Source: JALYTZ01 sp036559125 (GTDB lineage Bacteria; Vulcanimicrobiota; Vulcanimicrobiia; Vulcanimicrobiales; Vulcanimicrobiaceae). From it: a stretch of DNA of 64,000 nucleotides. Shown here piece after piece: positions 48,175 through 58,118 of this stretch. The notes under the pieces are model-generated. The model was not told the origin of the DNA and did no database searches. It saw only the letters and a list, made by a program, of their open reading frames with translations. Position numbers and translations under genes: made by a program. How positions within the stretch are numbered: position 1 is the first letter of the stretch; each line of letters starts with the position of its first letter. The stretch lies in contig DATBTT010000079.1 in assembly GCA_036559125.1 (NCBI GenBank), positions 11,367 to 75,366 on the forward strand, given 5' to 3'.

Positions 48175-48950
48175 TCGCGAAGCATCGTTTCGCGGGCGCC
48201 TATTCGCTCTACGGCGACCCGGCGAATCCGCCGCTGCTCTTCGTGCACGGTATTCGACTAGGCCGGGAGATTTGGGAACGCCACGCAAATGCGCTCCGCG
48301 ATGCGTACTATGTGGCGACGTTGGACCTTCCAGGGCACGGCACGCTGGCGGACGTGCCGTTCGAAACGGATACGGTCGGCGCTTTGCTGTCGTACGTCAT
48401 CGACGACGTCCTCAAGGCACCTCCGATCGTGATCGGCTACTCGCTCGGAGGCTACGTAGCGATGCAATTCGCACACGACGCGCCCGAGCGCACCGCGGCT
48501 ATCGTGCTCGCGGACTGCACGCTTGATTTCAACGGGTGGCTACGATCGCCGTACGAGTGGGTAATGCGGACGACCGCGCGCATTCCGGCTGCGACGCTAC
48601 GACGCATGATAACGTTTGCTTTCCGCTTGACGCTCCCGCGCGAAGTGGCCGAGGTGGTCGTGCCGCTACGGTTCAATCGCGCCGTCTTCGCCGACGTGCG
48701 CCGCGCGGGGTCCGGCGTAATCTCTAGCGAGCTATTACGGGATTATGACAAGCCGGTGCTGATCGTAAACGGCGAATGGGACGTGCTGTTTCGCGGCGAC
48801 GAACGCAAATTCGCCCGGCGAGCGCATGCCGACGTCGAAGTAATCGGCCGCACCGACCATGTTGCGCCGTTGCGCAAACCCGACGAGTTTACGAAAATCG
48901 TCCGCCGCTTCGCCCAACGCGTGTTCCGTCCTTCGACAAGCTCAGGATGA
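48171..48950 (+). CDS. Alpha/beta hydrolase, stop codon supplied by a repeat
   Basis: A 259-residue alpha/beta-hydrolase with LLFVHGIRLGREIWERH (oxyanion loop), DLPGHG, the nucleophile elbow GYSLGGYVAMQFAHD, VNGEWDVLF (acid) and GRTDHVAPLRKPDEF (catalytic His). It starts with GTG in the stop codon of the dehydrogenase gene. The last residues (RPSTSSG) and the TGA stop at 48948-48950 are encoded by a unit of the dispersed TTCGAC repeat, so the original C-terminus has been replaced or extended. Confidence 0.85.
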   Translation: MIAKHRFAGAYSLYGDPANPPLLFVHGIRLGREIWERHANALRDAYYVATLDLPGHGTLADVPFETDTVGALLSYVIDDVLKAPPIVIGYSLGGYVAMQFAHDAPERTAAIVLADCTLDFNGWLRSPYEWVMRTTARIPAATLRRMITFAFRLTLPREVAEVVVPLRFNRAVFADVRRAGSGVISSELLRDYDKPVLIVNGEWDVLFRGDERKFARRAHADVEVIGRTDHVAPLRKPDEFTKIVRRFAQRVFRPSTSSG

Positions 48951-49058
48951 CAAAAAACCAAGCCGGGACGCCATCCCGTCACCCTGAGCCGGTCGAAGGG
49001 GTCGCCGTCACGCTGAGCCGGTCGAAGGGGTCGCCGTCACCCTGAGCCGGTCGAAGGG
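48929..49058. repeat. TTCGAC-type repeat: one inverted and three direct units
   Basis: CTTCGACAAGCTCAGGATGA (48931-48950) is the tail of the hydrolase gene. Three direct copies of CCTGAGCCGGTCGAAGGGG, with minor changes, follow at about 48981, 49011 and 49041, each preceded by GTCA. Opposite-orientation units can pair into long hairpins. The cluster ends ten bases before the convergent secreted-protein gene. Confidence 0.8.
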
Positions 49059-49068
49059 TCGGTTTGGG

Positions 49069-49413
49069 TTATTGTTTGCCCATCTTTTGATCGCGGCTGT
49101 TTAATAGAATGATCTTATCGGCGTGGCGGATGCCCAACGCTTCTTGATCGTAGATGATTCGCACGTATTGGCCGGCATGGACGTTCTTCATCTGGTACGT
49201 CGTCTTGCCGTCGTCCGAAAAGACCTGATCGAACTTCGGCAAGAGTACGAAACTCAGCGTTTGGTGCGTTTTCGGATTGCGCACTTTGATGTTCGTGGTC
49301 GAGACGTGCGTGGTGATACCGTAGAAAGTCGATGCGGCCGACGCGACTTGCGGCCCCATGGCGGCGAGCACGAAGGCTACCGCGGGAATGATGATGGTAC
49401 GAAGATTACGCAT
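49069..49413 (-). CDS. Small exported hypothetical protein
   Basis: A 114-residue protein with a signal peptide (AVAFVLAAMGPQVASAAS) and a mature part, probably beta-strand rich, of about 86 residues with THVSTTNIKVRNPKTHQTLS and YVRIIYDQEALGIRHADKI. The size and strand pattern suggest a small OB or DUF5666-like fold. No family is assigned with confidence. It follows the S9 peptidase gene on the same strand by 29 bases. Confidence 0.65.
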   Translation of the reverse strand: MRNLRTIIIPAVAFVLAAMGPQVASAASTFYGITTHVSTTNIKVRNPKTHQTLSFVLLPKFDQVFSDDGKTTYQMKNVHAGQYVRIIYDQEALGIRHADKIILLNSRDQKMGKQ

Positions 49414-49442
49414 GCCTACTTGATACCCGCCCCAGGCGCCTT

Positions 49443-51419
49443 TTAATACACCGTTGGGTGCAGGTACGCGTCAAACCAGTCCAACCAGCGACGGTATGCG
49501 TCCGCCAGGCGTACCGGTCCGCGCGGAAGATGGCCCGCCGTCGGATAGGCAAAGAAGCGCACCGGAACTCCCCGATCGCGCAGGGCGCGGTACAATTCGT
49601 ACGACTCGACGACCGGCACCCGCACGTCGTAGACGTTGCACAGGATCAGGGTTGGAGTCGAAATGTGACTCACGAACGACATGGGAGATTGGCTGCGCCA
49701 GAGAGCCAAGTTACCATCCACGTCGGGTGGCCCCCGAAAGGCTTGCCGGTCCGCGTCGACGTCGTCCGCAATCGCATAGTCGACGACCAAATCGTTGACG
49801 GCCGCGCCCGTCACCGCGGCTTTCCAGACATGATGGTGCCCGATCAGCCACGCCGTTAATTGCCCCCCGTAGGACCAGCCGGAGACGCCGATGCGCGAGC
49901 GGTCTACGATGCCGAGCCGTTCGACCGCAGCAATACCCGCCATGACGTCTGAGCCTGGGCCCGCGCTCGCGTCGTCGTAAATCGCGCGTTCGTACGCGTT
50001 GCCGTTATTACTGGATCCGCGATAGTTTGGAGCAAAAACGACGTACCCGCGCGCTGCGGCAAGCTGATAGAACGCGTCGAATGCCGTTAGCGACGTTTCG
50101 GTGGGTCCGCCGTGAATGCGTATCGCAAGCGGATAGCGCCTGCGCGCATCGTAGTGCGGAGGATAGGTCAAAACGCCGTACTCGGTAAAGCCGCCGTTTT
50201 GCCAGCGAATCTCCCGCATGCGTCCCAAGTCGAGCGCCGCGATCGCATCGTTGACGTGCGTCAGCCGTTCGGGCGCTTTGGCATGCGGGGCCAAGTAGTA
50301 CACCTCGGACGGACGCCGTGCGGTCGCACCGGTGAAGACGACTCCGCCGTCGCGAGTAACGCACCCCGCCGATTCGATCGACGCAGCGGTTACGTCGCCT
50401 AGGGGGAGCGCGCGCGCGCTTCCTCGCAGCGGCTGGATCGCGAGGCCGACGCGCGTTCGATCAAAAATCCGCAGCAGCACGGAGCGGCCGTCCGGGGCCC
50501 AAGCGAACGACTCGACGTGCCGGTTCAACCCGCGGGTAAGATCGCGGACGTCACCGCTTGGCGTTACGACCGACAGCTCCGACTCGTTGCTCGGATCGCC
50601 CGAACGCGGATACAAGTAGGCTACGGCGGACCCAACGCTAGCGTAGACGGCGTCGTGCTCTCCGGGCGTGGCGTGCGCGGGAGCGTCTCGCGCCCCAGTA
50701 ACGACATCGACGCGCTCGATGTAGGCGCGGTCCTCGATCCCATAGGTCGCGCTTGGCGCGTGTTCGTACAGCACGTGCGAACCGTCGGGAGCCCATGAAA
50801 GCGCCGCGTCGGCTACACTCCACTTGCCCGACGTGACGCGGCGTTCGACGCCCGCGCGCGAAACGACCCAGACGTGCGCGGGCCGAGCCGGTTGCGTCGC
50901 CAGATACGCGTTATCGGTGACTTCGAATGCGTCTTCGAACGCGGCGATTCCGTGACGGATGGGCCGCGCATCGCGTCGCGTAAATGCAAACTCCTTCGCG
51001 TCGGGGCCCCACGCGGCATTGCGCACGTCGGCACGCCCGTGCGTGATTCGCCGCTCCGAATCGAGATCGCTGACGAAGAGCTGATCGGTGCCGCTCGCCC
51101 GGTCGTTCGCGACAAATGCGAGAGTGCTGCCGTCGGGCGACCACATCACCTGCACGTAGGACGAATGCGGGAACGGCAAACGTCTATCCGTATGCGACGC
51201 CAGGGTGTAGACGTGCAACTCGTCGTTCGAAGCGTTGCGTTCCAAATCGGTTCGAGAAACGACGTACGCAATGCGCGACCCGTCGGGCGTTACGACGGCA
51301 TCCGAAACGCCGGCCACCCGCGCCATCGCGTTCGGAGTAAAGCGTCCGCCGTGGCCGGTCGCACACACCGGTGTGCAGGCGAGCGCGACTACGATCGCAA
51401 CGTGCGCGCGAAATGGCAC
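49443..51419 (-). CDS. S9-family peptidase (acylaminoacyl/dipeptidyl peptidase type), exported
   Basis: A 658-residue serine peptidase. A signal peptide (HVAIVVALACTPVCATG) precedes a WD/TolB-like propeller (residues about 30-380). An alpha/beta-hydrolase domain then carries GRSRIGVSGWSYGGQLTAW in variant form: the sequence reads DRSRIGVSGWSYGG with nucleophile Ser in GWSYGG. LILCNVYDVRVPVVESYEL holds the acid and FFAYPTAGHLPRGP the catalytic His. It cleaves short peptides. It begins seven bases after the stop of the large TonB receptor gene, so the pair is probably one operon. Confidence 0.9.
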   Translation of the reverse strand: MPFRAHVAIVVALACTPVCATGHGGRFTPNAMARVAGVSDAVVTPDGSRIAYVVSRTDLERNASNDELHVYTLASHTDRRLPFPHSSYVQVMWSPDGSTLAFVANDRASGTDQLFVSDLDSERRITHGRADVRNAAWGPDAKEFAFTRRDARPIRHGIAAFEDAFEVTDNAYLATQPARPAHVWVVSRAGVERRVTSGKWSVADAALSWAPDGSHVLYEHAPSATYGIEDRAYIERVDVVTGARDAPAHATPGEHDAVYASVGSAVAYLYPRSGDPSNESELSVVTPSGDVRDLTRGLNRHVESFAWAPDGRSVLLRIFDRTRVGLAIQPLRGSARALPLGDVTAASIESAGCVTRDGGVVFTGATARRPSEVYYLAPHAKAPERLTHVNDAIAALDLGRMREIRWQNGGFTEYGVLTYPPHYDARRRYPLAIRIHGGPTETSLTAFDAFYQLAAARGYVVFAPNYRGSSNNGNAYERAIYDDASAGPGSDVMAGIAAVERLGIVDRSRIGVSGWSYGGQLTAWLIGHHHVWKAAVTGAAVNDLVVDYAIADDVDADRQAFRGPPDVDGNLALWRSQSPMSFVSHISTPTLILCNVYDVRVPVVESYELYRALRDRGVPVRFFAYPTAGHLPRGPVRLADAYRRWLDWFDAYLHPTVY

Positions 51420-51426
51420 GCCGCGG

Positions 51427-54400
51427 CTACAACTTCACCTGCACTTGAAAGTAGAGCTGAAGCGGCAGCGGCAAATTACCGGAATTGGTATCACCATAGG
51501 CCGGCGTAAACGGCTGCGCGAAAAACGGGTTGAGCGGGACGCCGTTGGCGGCGGTGTCGTTGGGGCTCGCGCCGTTGTAGTAGTTGCTGATATAGAACTT
51601 GTTGTATCCGTAGCCGCAGATGCTGGCGTTGGGAGCATACTGCTTCGTCCACGGCGTACTCGATCCGCCGAAGCAACGATTCAGTAGATTCGCGACGGTC
51701 AGGTTCGCCGTTATCTTGGGCGAAAGCTCGTAACTCATCTGGAGGCCGACGTTGAGTTGCCACGGTTGCCGGTACTGACCGAAACCGTCGAACTTGCCGA
51801 TTGCCGGATTTGGAACGTACAGGTGTCCCGGACTGCTTCCGCTCGACCCGATGGCCGCCGAACCACACGATGTGTAATCGGCTGCGAGCGGATTCCCGTT
51901 CGGGATGCCGTCGTCACCCTGATTGGCCCGGCACGTGCGCGGATCGAGGCCCTGCACGTCGGCCGGCGTGCCGTACGTCGCGCCCTGGTTGAGCGTGAAG
52001 GCCGGCGTGAGAGAGAACTTGTCGTGGCGGTAGTTCAGGATAACCGCGAACGTATTGGGAGATATGTACGGGTAATCGAGGCCGGTATCGTAGTAGCCGA
52101 ACTTATCGAATAGCGGTTGCGGCGCCATGTTGTAATACGGGTTTAAAATCGGCGAGTTATACGCGAAGCCGCTCGCGGGATCGACGTAGGGTTGGCACGA
52201 CGGATCGGCGACCACCTGCGGCGCGGACGACGGCACGTGCTTCTTCCTGATCGTATTTGCGTAACATTGCGCGCCGCCGCCCGCTTTGGTCAACGCGTTG
52301 AAGTTTTGGATGTCTTGATTGTAGGGATCGACCGGATTGATGCTCACGCCTTGGAAGTTGCGCCATTTCTCTTTGGAGTTCGTGTACGTGTACGAGAATA
52401 TGCCCGCAAGGCCGTTGCGGTTGAAGTCGCCTTTGGTAAACTCGAGCTCGATGCCGCTGGTGCGCTCGGTCCCGGCATTGAACGACGGCGAAACGCCGAA
52501 GAGCGTCGGGATGTTCACCGTCTCGTACAGCTGATCGGTGGCATACCGGAAGTACGGCGTCAGTTTCAGCGACATGTCCGTCCCTTTGAAATGCCGCTCG
52601 TACGAAAAGTCGACGTTGTTCGAAAACTGTGCGCCCGCGCTGTGGAACGGCGTATTGAAGCCGTACGGCAAGAACCCGATTAGCTGGGCCGCCAGATTCG
52701 GCTCGAGGCTATTGTATTCGACCTCGTAGTTTTGGGGCTCTTGAGCGAAACGTCCGGCCGAGAAGCGCAGCACGGTATCGGAATTTATCGAATAGGTCAA
52801 TCCCAACCGCGGCTCCGAGTACGTTTGCACGTAGGTCGGATTGAAGTTGTCGGTCAGCAGAATGTGACCGCCTTGCCCGTCCGGATGGACGGTTTGCACG
52901 CCGCTGGTCGGATCGAGCGGACAATTGTACGAAACGTATGGGTTGATGCTCTTCAAGAACTGCGGCGGTTCGGGAACCGTGACCGGTTGGAACGTTTGGG
53001 GGTTGTAGCAGAACTCTTTTTGCGCCGCCGCGTACCAGAAATTTTTACCGGTCGAATTGACGGGCGTCAAGTCGAATTCGTCGCGGTCGAAACGCACGCT
53101 CGCGTTGATGTCGAGCTTGTCGTTGGGTTTCCATTCGTCGGTGAGCGCAAAGTTCAAAAACTTCGGCGTCACGGAGTTGATGGATGCCTGGTTACCGGTA
53201 AACGTCAATCCCCACGCGGCGCCGTTAGCGCACGCATTAGCCGGGATCGGATCGTTCGAACCACCGGAGCAGTTGACGTTTTCGGGATTCCCAGCATTCG
53301 AAAAAGACGTCGGCGCCTCGAAGGACCCTTGCGTTATTGGGTCGTTGCACGGCGCCGCATCGCCGGCGTTGACGGACTCGATGCCGTTTTGCAGCGTGCC
53401 GTCGGCGGCGGCGAAACATCGCGTGCCGTTGGTGAGGCTGCTGACCTGCTGCGTGCCCGTGTTGAAGTTGTTGAAATTGTAATAGCGCAGCGTTGACGAC
53501 GTGACGTAATTGAGATTTGCCGAAATCTGATTGGTGTCGGTGATTTGGTCGGCGAATTGCAGTTGCCCGCCGCGCGTATGGGCGTTGACCTCGTAGTCGA
53601 AGTTGGTTATTCCGAGATTTGCGCCCGGAACGCCCTCTTGCACGGCTCCGCTGCGATTGGTATTAGAATAGAACGTGTAGCCGAACAGCCGCAGATATGC
53701 CCGGCTGCCCATATTGTGCTGATATTGTAATTTTACGATGCTCGCGCTGTCCCACCGGGCATCGCGATAATCGTTGGGCAGCGCGGAAACCGTTGCGTCC
53801 GCGCACGCATTGGGTATCGGCAGAGAATTGTCCACCAGGCCCGTCTGGTTGACGCAACGGTTGGACGGCGAACCGGGGAACATGTACCCGATTACGGGGG
53901 CATCCGCGGGCGCGAGAAATTTGGTACCGCTCGGATAGGTGTAAAAATCCGGCCATTGCGGGGCCCCTACGAAGCCGATCTTAAGCAGCGCGGGTACGAT
54001 CGGCCCCGCGTCGTTCACGCTGGCATAATATTGGCGATATTGGGACGAATTGGTGTACAACAACTGGATGTCGTCGCGGCCGCCGTCATTCTTATGCGGA
54101 ATCCCGAAATGCAAATTGGCCACGGCTTCGCGGCCGTTGATCATCGCGATGTTGCCGTAATTCGGATTGAGGTACGAAAAGCAGCCGGGATCGTTGAAGA
54201 GCATGCCCGAATCGACGGCGGGGTTGTCATACAGATTCGCGTTGGCGGGATCGCACGTCGGATAGACCGACGGCCAGAACGCGAGGTTGGTCGTGATGTT
54301 GCTCGGATATGTGACCGGGAATTCACTGGCCAAACCTGCGCCGTTTTGGTTGTCCAAGTAGCGGAAGTCCTGGTTGAAGCCGCTCAGACCCGCATAGTAC

Positions 54401-55260
54401 GAGAACAGACGGTTCGGAGAGGCTCCGCCCGCCTCGACGGAGAGGTCATGATAGAACGTCGGCGAGCCCAGACGCGCGGAAGCCGACCCCGTGCCGGGAT
54501 ACGTGCCCGATTTCACGACTTGATTGATGAAGCCCGCGAGCCCCGTCGCGTTGGAACTCGCCGGACCACCACCGGTGTAGATTTGCAATTCTTGCTGGCC
54601 CAGCGACGACGCCGAGTGCGCGGGATAATTGTCGAACGATCTGTTGACCGGAACGCCGTCGTACTCGTACCCGATCTGATCGTAGTATCCGCCGCGAATA
54701 TACACGGTCTGGTTGACGCCCATCTGCCCGTTGGGGACGAAAGCGCCGGGCATCGAGGCGATCGCCGAGTAGGCATTGTTGAGTCCGCCGCCCCCGCCGA
54801 TCGGCGCCGCCGCGCGCGCCACTTCGGGATTGACCGAATAGACGTCGGTCACCGTCCCCGATTTGACGGGACTCAAAGACGAGCGCGACGTTACGTTGGC
54901 GATCTCTTTCAGGCTCTTGTGCATCGAAAGCGGCAGCGATTGATTCTGATCGGCAAAAACCGAGATTCCACCGACCGCGACCGGTCCGTATCCCGTTTTC
55001 TGCACCGACACGGTGTACGTATCGGGCGCAAGCGAGATGAACAGAAACTTGCCCGACGCGTCGGTCGTGCTCGTCGCGTTTTGCGACGGGCTCGTGACCG
55101 AAACCGTCGCGTCCACGATCGGAGCATGCGAATCGGCATCGGTAATTTGACCCGAGACCGAGCCCGTGGTGCCGGCGCCGGCCGGTAACGTGGATGTGGT
55201 CGCGACGAACGCGAACAATACCAGCGAACACAGAACGCGCAAATGTAGCGGTAATGACAT
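51427..55260 (-). CDS. Large TonB-dependent receptor with CarboxypepD-regulatory-like domain
   Basis: A 1277-residue outer-membrane receptor. A signal peptide (LCSLVLFAFVATTSTLPAGA) is followed by a CarboxypepD_reg-like domain (GSVSGQITDADSHAPIVDAT). A plug domain with VYIRGGYYDQIGYEYDGVPV and a long barrel with many Tyr/Asn/Asp-rich loops complete it. The size and the plug arrangement are like OAR-type or SusC-like receptors of peptide or glycan uptake. GGAGG (complement of 55266-55270) fixes ATG 55260. The downstream S9 peptidase suggests peptide import, which is inference. Confidence 0.9.
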   Translation of the reverse strand: MSLPLHLRVLCSLVLFAFVATTSTLPAGAGTTGSVSGQITDADSHAPIVDATVSVTSPSQNATSTTDASGKFLFISLAPDTYTVSVQKTGYGPVAVGGISVFADQNQSLPLSMHKSLKEIANVTSRSSLSPVKSGTVTDVYSVNPEVARAAAPIGGGGGLNNAYSAIASMPGAFVPNGQMGVNQTVYIRGGYYDQIGYEYDGVPVNRSFDNYPAHSASSLGQQELQIYTGGGPASSNATGLAGFINQVVKSGTYPGTGSASARLGSPTFYHDLSVEAGGASPNRLFSYYAGLSGFNQDFRYLDNQNGAGLASEFPVTYPSNITTNLAFWPSVYPTCDPANANLYDNPAVDSGMLFNDPGCFSYLNPNYGNIAMINGREAVANLHFGIPHKNDGGRDDIQLLYTNSSQYRQYYASVNDAGPIVPALLKIGFVGAPQWPDFYTYPSGTKFLAPADAPVIGYMFPGSPSNRCVNQTGLVDNSLPIPNACADATVSALPNDYRDARWDSASIVKLQYQHNMGSRAYLRLFGYTFYSNTNRSGAVQEGVPGANLGITNFDYEVNAHTRGGQLQFADQITDTNQISANLNYVTSSTLRYYNFNNFNTGTQQVSSLTNGTRCFAAADGTLQNGIESVNAGDAAPCNDPITQGSFEAPTSFSNAGNPENVNCSGGSNDPIPANACANGAAWGLTFTGNQASINSVTPKFLNFALTDEWKPNDKLDINASVRFDRDEFDLTPVNSTGKNFWYAAAQKEFCYNPQTFQPVTVPEPPQFLKSINPYVSYNCPLDPTSGVQTVHPDGQGGHILLTDNFNPTYVQTYSEPRLGLTYSINSDTVLRFSAGRFAQEPQNYEVEYNSLEPNLAAQLIGFLPYGFNTPFHSAGAQFSNNVDFSYERHFKGTDMSLKLTPYFRYATDQLYETVNIPTLFGVSPSFNAGTERTSGIELEFTKGDFNRNGLAGIFSYTYTNSKEKWRNFQGVSINPVDPYNQDIQNFNALTKAGGGAQCYANTIRKKHVPSSAPQVVADPSCQPYVDPASGFAYNSPILNPYYNMAPQPLFDKFGYYDTGLDYPYISPNTFAVILNYRHDKFSLTPAFTLNQGATYGTPADVQGLDPRTCRANQGDDGIPNGNPLAADYTSCGSAAIGSSGSSPGHLYVPNPAIGKFDGFGQYRQPWQLNVGLQMSYELSPKITANLTVANLLNRCFGGSSTPWTKQYAPNASICGYGYNKFYISNYYNGASPNDTAANGVPLNPFFAQPFTPAYGDTNSGNLPLPLQLYFQVQVKL

Positions 55261-55314
55261 GCCGCCCTCCAGCTGAAGCTTTGCTCCCATTATAGGAACC
55301 TGGGCGCTACGGTG

Positions 55315-58053
55315 CTATCCTGGATTTCCGCTATATGCGCCCGCGACGTACGTGCTGAGTTGCGCGCGCGACTTGACGCCCAGGCGCGTGAAGATGCCTG
55401 ACAGGTGGTGCTCGACGGTATGCTCGCTGATGTGCAGGCGTTGCGCGATGGCGCGGTTGGTCTCTCCTTGTGCCACGAGTTCGGCAATCTGCATCTGCCG
55501 GGCGGTCAACTCGCTGCGCGCTTTCTTCGGTTCTTCGATGGTCCGTAGCCGCTCGACGTCGCGCACCGCACCCATCTGCGCGTACGCCAGTTCGGCCGCT
55601 TCACGTTCGCCGGAGAGTTCCGCGCAAAATGCAGCGTGCCAACGCCAGCCCAGAATCTCGAATTGCGCGCGGGCGACCCGCGCGAACCGAACGGTGCGCT
55701 GAGGGTCGATCGAGCGCGCGGCCAGCGCCGCGAGAAGCAGCGCGTGCGCGCGTAACATGCGAGGCCGCCCCGTCGACCCCGCGAGGATCGTCCGCGCGTA
55801 AGCAACGTCGTCGGGCGTGCCGAATTGGCCGCTCTGTAGCCACAGATTCCAGCAGCGATGACCGTGCGGAATCGAGCGCAGCGTGCGAGCCAGCACAGCG
55901 CGCGCTTCGTGCAGCGCTCCTTGAGCGGCGCGCAGCTCGGCGAACGCGGCTCCCACCGAACCGATGCGTTGAATCTCTCGCGAACGTTCGGCGAAATGCA
56001 GCGCATCTTCGTCGGCGCAAGCGTCCAGCAAGCGGCGATCGTTGAGCGCAAGCGCCAGTGGAATGCCGACCGTAGCCGCCTTCGTTTTGAATGTTGCGGT
56101 CGTAACCCCGCAGTCGAGTGCTTCCCACACGAGCGCGCGCGCTTGACGGAGATCGCCAGTGAGCATGAGCGTGTTCGCGAAGTTGAGCGCCGAGTAGGCG
56201 ACGCGCCACATCATGCCGGTGCGATGCGCTTCGTCGAGCGAGCGGTGATGGTGAGCGATGGCCAGATCGAGCTCGCCGAGATCGCACGCTACCAAAGCGA
56301 CGTTGTTTTCCACTTGCGCGATCAATTCGCTTACGCCGGTTTGCGCGGCGAGCCGCGCCGCGTAGCGGCAATCGGCCAAACTGCCCGCGGTATCGCCGAG
56401 CGCGGCGCGCGTTTCGGCGCGGACTTCGTGGAAACTCGCACGCAGCCCGGTATCGAAATGCGCGCGCAGCCGGGCCGCGGCACGCAAATGCGCTTGGGCC
56501 TGGGTCGCGGTGCCCAACGTGACCGCAAAGCGCGCGATGGAAAGCGTAGCTTGCGCGGCGAGTTGCGTCTGCCCGAGCCGCTCGAGCGTGACCGCAGCTT
56601 CCGACGCCGCGCGCAGACTTTCGCCCGTCCGCGCGTCGACCCACCATTGGTCGGCAAGCAGCAGCAACGCATGCGACGTCCCTATGACGTTGCCCAAGCC
56701 GGCATACTCTTCGCGGCTGCGCTCGAACCAACGCGCCGGTTCTTCGCCGCATCCGTCGATGTACAGAAGCGTACCGAGCCGCTCGTAGAGTGCTGCCCGG
56801 GCCGGACCCGCGGGGAAATCCCAGCGTAGCGCGGCGCTATAAAATCGGATTGCGTCGCGGTAAGCATAGACGTCCCACGCCGCCTGTGCGGCAAGTTCGT
56901 TGTAACGTCGCGCTTTCTCGGCGACGCGGGCCGCGGAGTAGTGGTACGCGAGTTCCGACGCGCGCGCTTCAGCATTGGCGCCCGCCTCGATCTCGGCGGC
57001 GATACGAACGTGCAGCGGCGCCGCGAGCGCGAGTACGAGTTGGTCGGCCAGCGCTTCGCGAATGAGCGCGTGGCGGAACGTAAAAGCGTGCGCGGACTGC
57101 GGCGATTCGACGATAATGCCGCGCTCGACTGCACGCTGCGCGATCGCGAGCACTTCGTCGAGCGGGCATTGGGCGATCGACGCGACGAACGGCGCCTCGA
57201 ACGTCGAACCGACGATCGCCGCTCGAATCAACACGGCGCGCTCGCGTTCGGAAAAGGCTGCAAGCCGCTCGCTGAGCATCGCCTGCACCGAGAGCGGGAC
57301 GTTGCGCTCTAGCGCCAGGCCACCGCTCTCCAGCGCGATGCGTGCAAGCTCTTCGGCAAAGAGCGGGTTGCCGTCGCACAGCACTTCGATCTGCGAAATG
57401 ACTTCGGGCGCGAGGTGGAGTTTTCTAACGCGTAAGAGCTCCTGCACGAGATTCTTGATTTCGTGGCGGCGCAATCCGTGCAGTTGGATCGCCGTCGCTC
57501 GAACGCGGGCGACGGTGCTGCGTAGATTTGCCAACGCAGGATGGTTTGAGGCTTCGTCGGCGCGCAGCGTCACGACGAAGAGCACGCGCGCGTCGCCCAA
57601 GGTTTGCACCAGGAAGCGTAACAGTTCGATGGAGGCGTCGTCCGCCCAGTGCGCGTCTTCGATGAGCGCCACGATAGGGCGGCGAGTCGCCTCGCGCCGT
57701 AACGTGTGCGCTACCGCTTCGAAGTACGCGGCCTTTTCCTCGGCGTGTGCTCGGCCGGCGCGGGGCTTCGAAGCCGCCTGCGCCCGGCGAGAATCGAGAC
57801 GTTCGAGCAGCGATGCGAACGGAAGATACGGTCGCCGAATGTGTTCGGAGCAATGCCCCCATGCAACGGTCGCATCGCCTTGGACGATGGCTACGAACTC
57901 GCGCGCCAGCCGGGACTTTCCGATGCCGGCCTCGCCTTCGATGGGGACGAAGCGCGCGTGCCCTTCGCACGCCGTGCGAAACTCATCGCACAAAAACTCG
58001 AGTTCTTCGTGCCTGCCAACGAATTCGTCGCTGAAGATTGCCGACGTAACCAT
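55315..58053 (-). CDS. LAL-type LuxR transcriptional regulator with AAA-like ATPase
   Basis: A 912-residue large ATP-binding regulator of the LuxR family. Walker A is GEAGIGKSRLAREF at residues 40-53, with Walker B in VALIEDAHWADDASIELLR. A tetratricopeptide-like helical region follows, then a C-terminal GerE-type helix-turn-helix at about 848-912 (TARQMQIAELVAQGETNRAI, then HISEHTVEHHLSGIFTRLGV). Such proteins sense a small ligand or partner and activate transcription. It lies directly upstream of the TonB receptor gene, 54 bases before its start and on the same strand, so that operon is the obvious target candidate. Confidence 0.92.
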   Translation of the reverse strand: MVTSAIFSDEFVGRHEELEFLCDEFRTACEGHARFVPIEGEAGIGKSRLAREFVAIVQGDATVAWGHCSEHIRRPYLPFASLLERLDSRRAQAASKPRAGRAHAEEKAAYFEAVAHTLRREATRRPIVALIEDAHWADDASIELLRFLVQTLGDARVLFVVTLRADEASNHPALANLRSTVARVRATAIQLHGLRRHEIKNLVQELLRVRKLHLAPEVISQIEVLCDGNPLFAEELARIALESGGLALERNVPLSVQAMLSERLAAFSERERAVLIRAAIVGSTFEAPFVASIAQCPLDEVLAIAQRAVERGIIVESPQSAHAFTFRHALIREALADQLVLALAAPLHVRIAAEIEAGANAEARASELAYHYSAARVAEKARRYNELAAQAAWDVYAYRDAIRFYSAALRWDFPAGPARAALYERLGTLLYIDGCGEEPARWFERSREEYAGLGNVIGTSHALLLLADQWWVDARTGESLRAASEAAVTLERLGQTQLAAQATLSIARFAVTLGTATQAQAHLRAAARLRAHFDTGLRASFHEVRAETRAALGDTAGSLADCRYAARLAAQTGVSELIAQVENNVALVACDLGELDLAIAHHHRSLDEAHRTGMMWRVAYSALNFANTLMLTGDLRQARALVWEALDCGVTTATFKTKAATVGIPLALALNDRRLLDACADEDALHFAERSREIQRIGSVGAAFAELRAAQGALHEARAVLARTLRSIPHGHRCWNLWLQSGQFGTPDDVAYARTILAGSTGRPRMLRAHALLLAALAARSIDPQRTVRFARVARAQFEILGWRWHAAFCAELSGEREAAELAYAQMGAVRDVERLRTIEEPKKARSELTARQMQIAELVAQGETNRAIAQRLHISEHTVEHHLSGIFTRLGVKSRAQLSTYVAGAYSGNPG

Positions 58054-58118
58054 TCGTCGAACTCACCTTGCGCGATCCGCGGCAGGGTCCCTGCGCGAGC
58101 GCAGGAAGTCCCCGTCCG

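Noticed and set aside
53956..55188. A 410-codon frame opposite the large TonB receptor gene
   Set aside because: Arg/Val-rich composition with no domain pattern; the opposite frame has the receptor's plug and regulatory domains.
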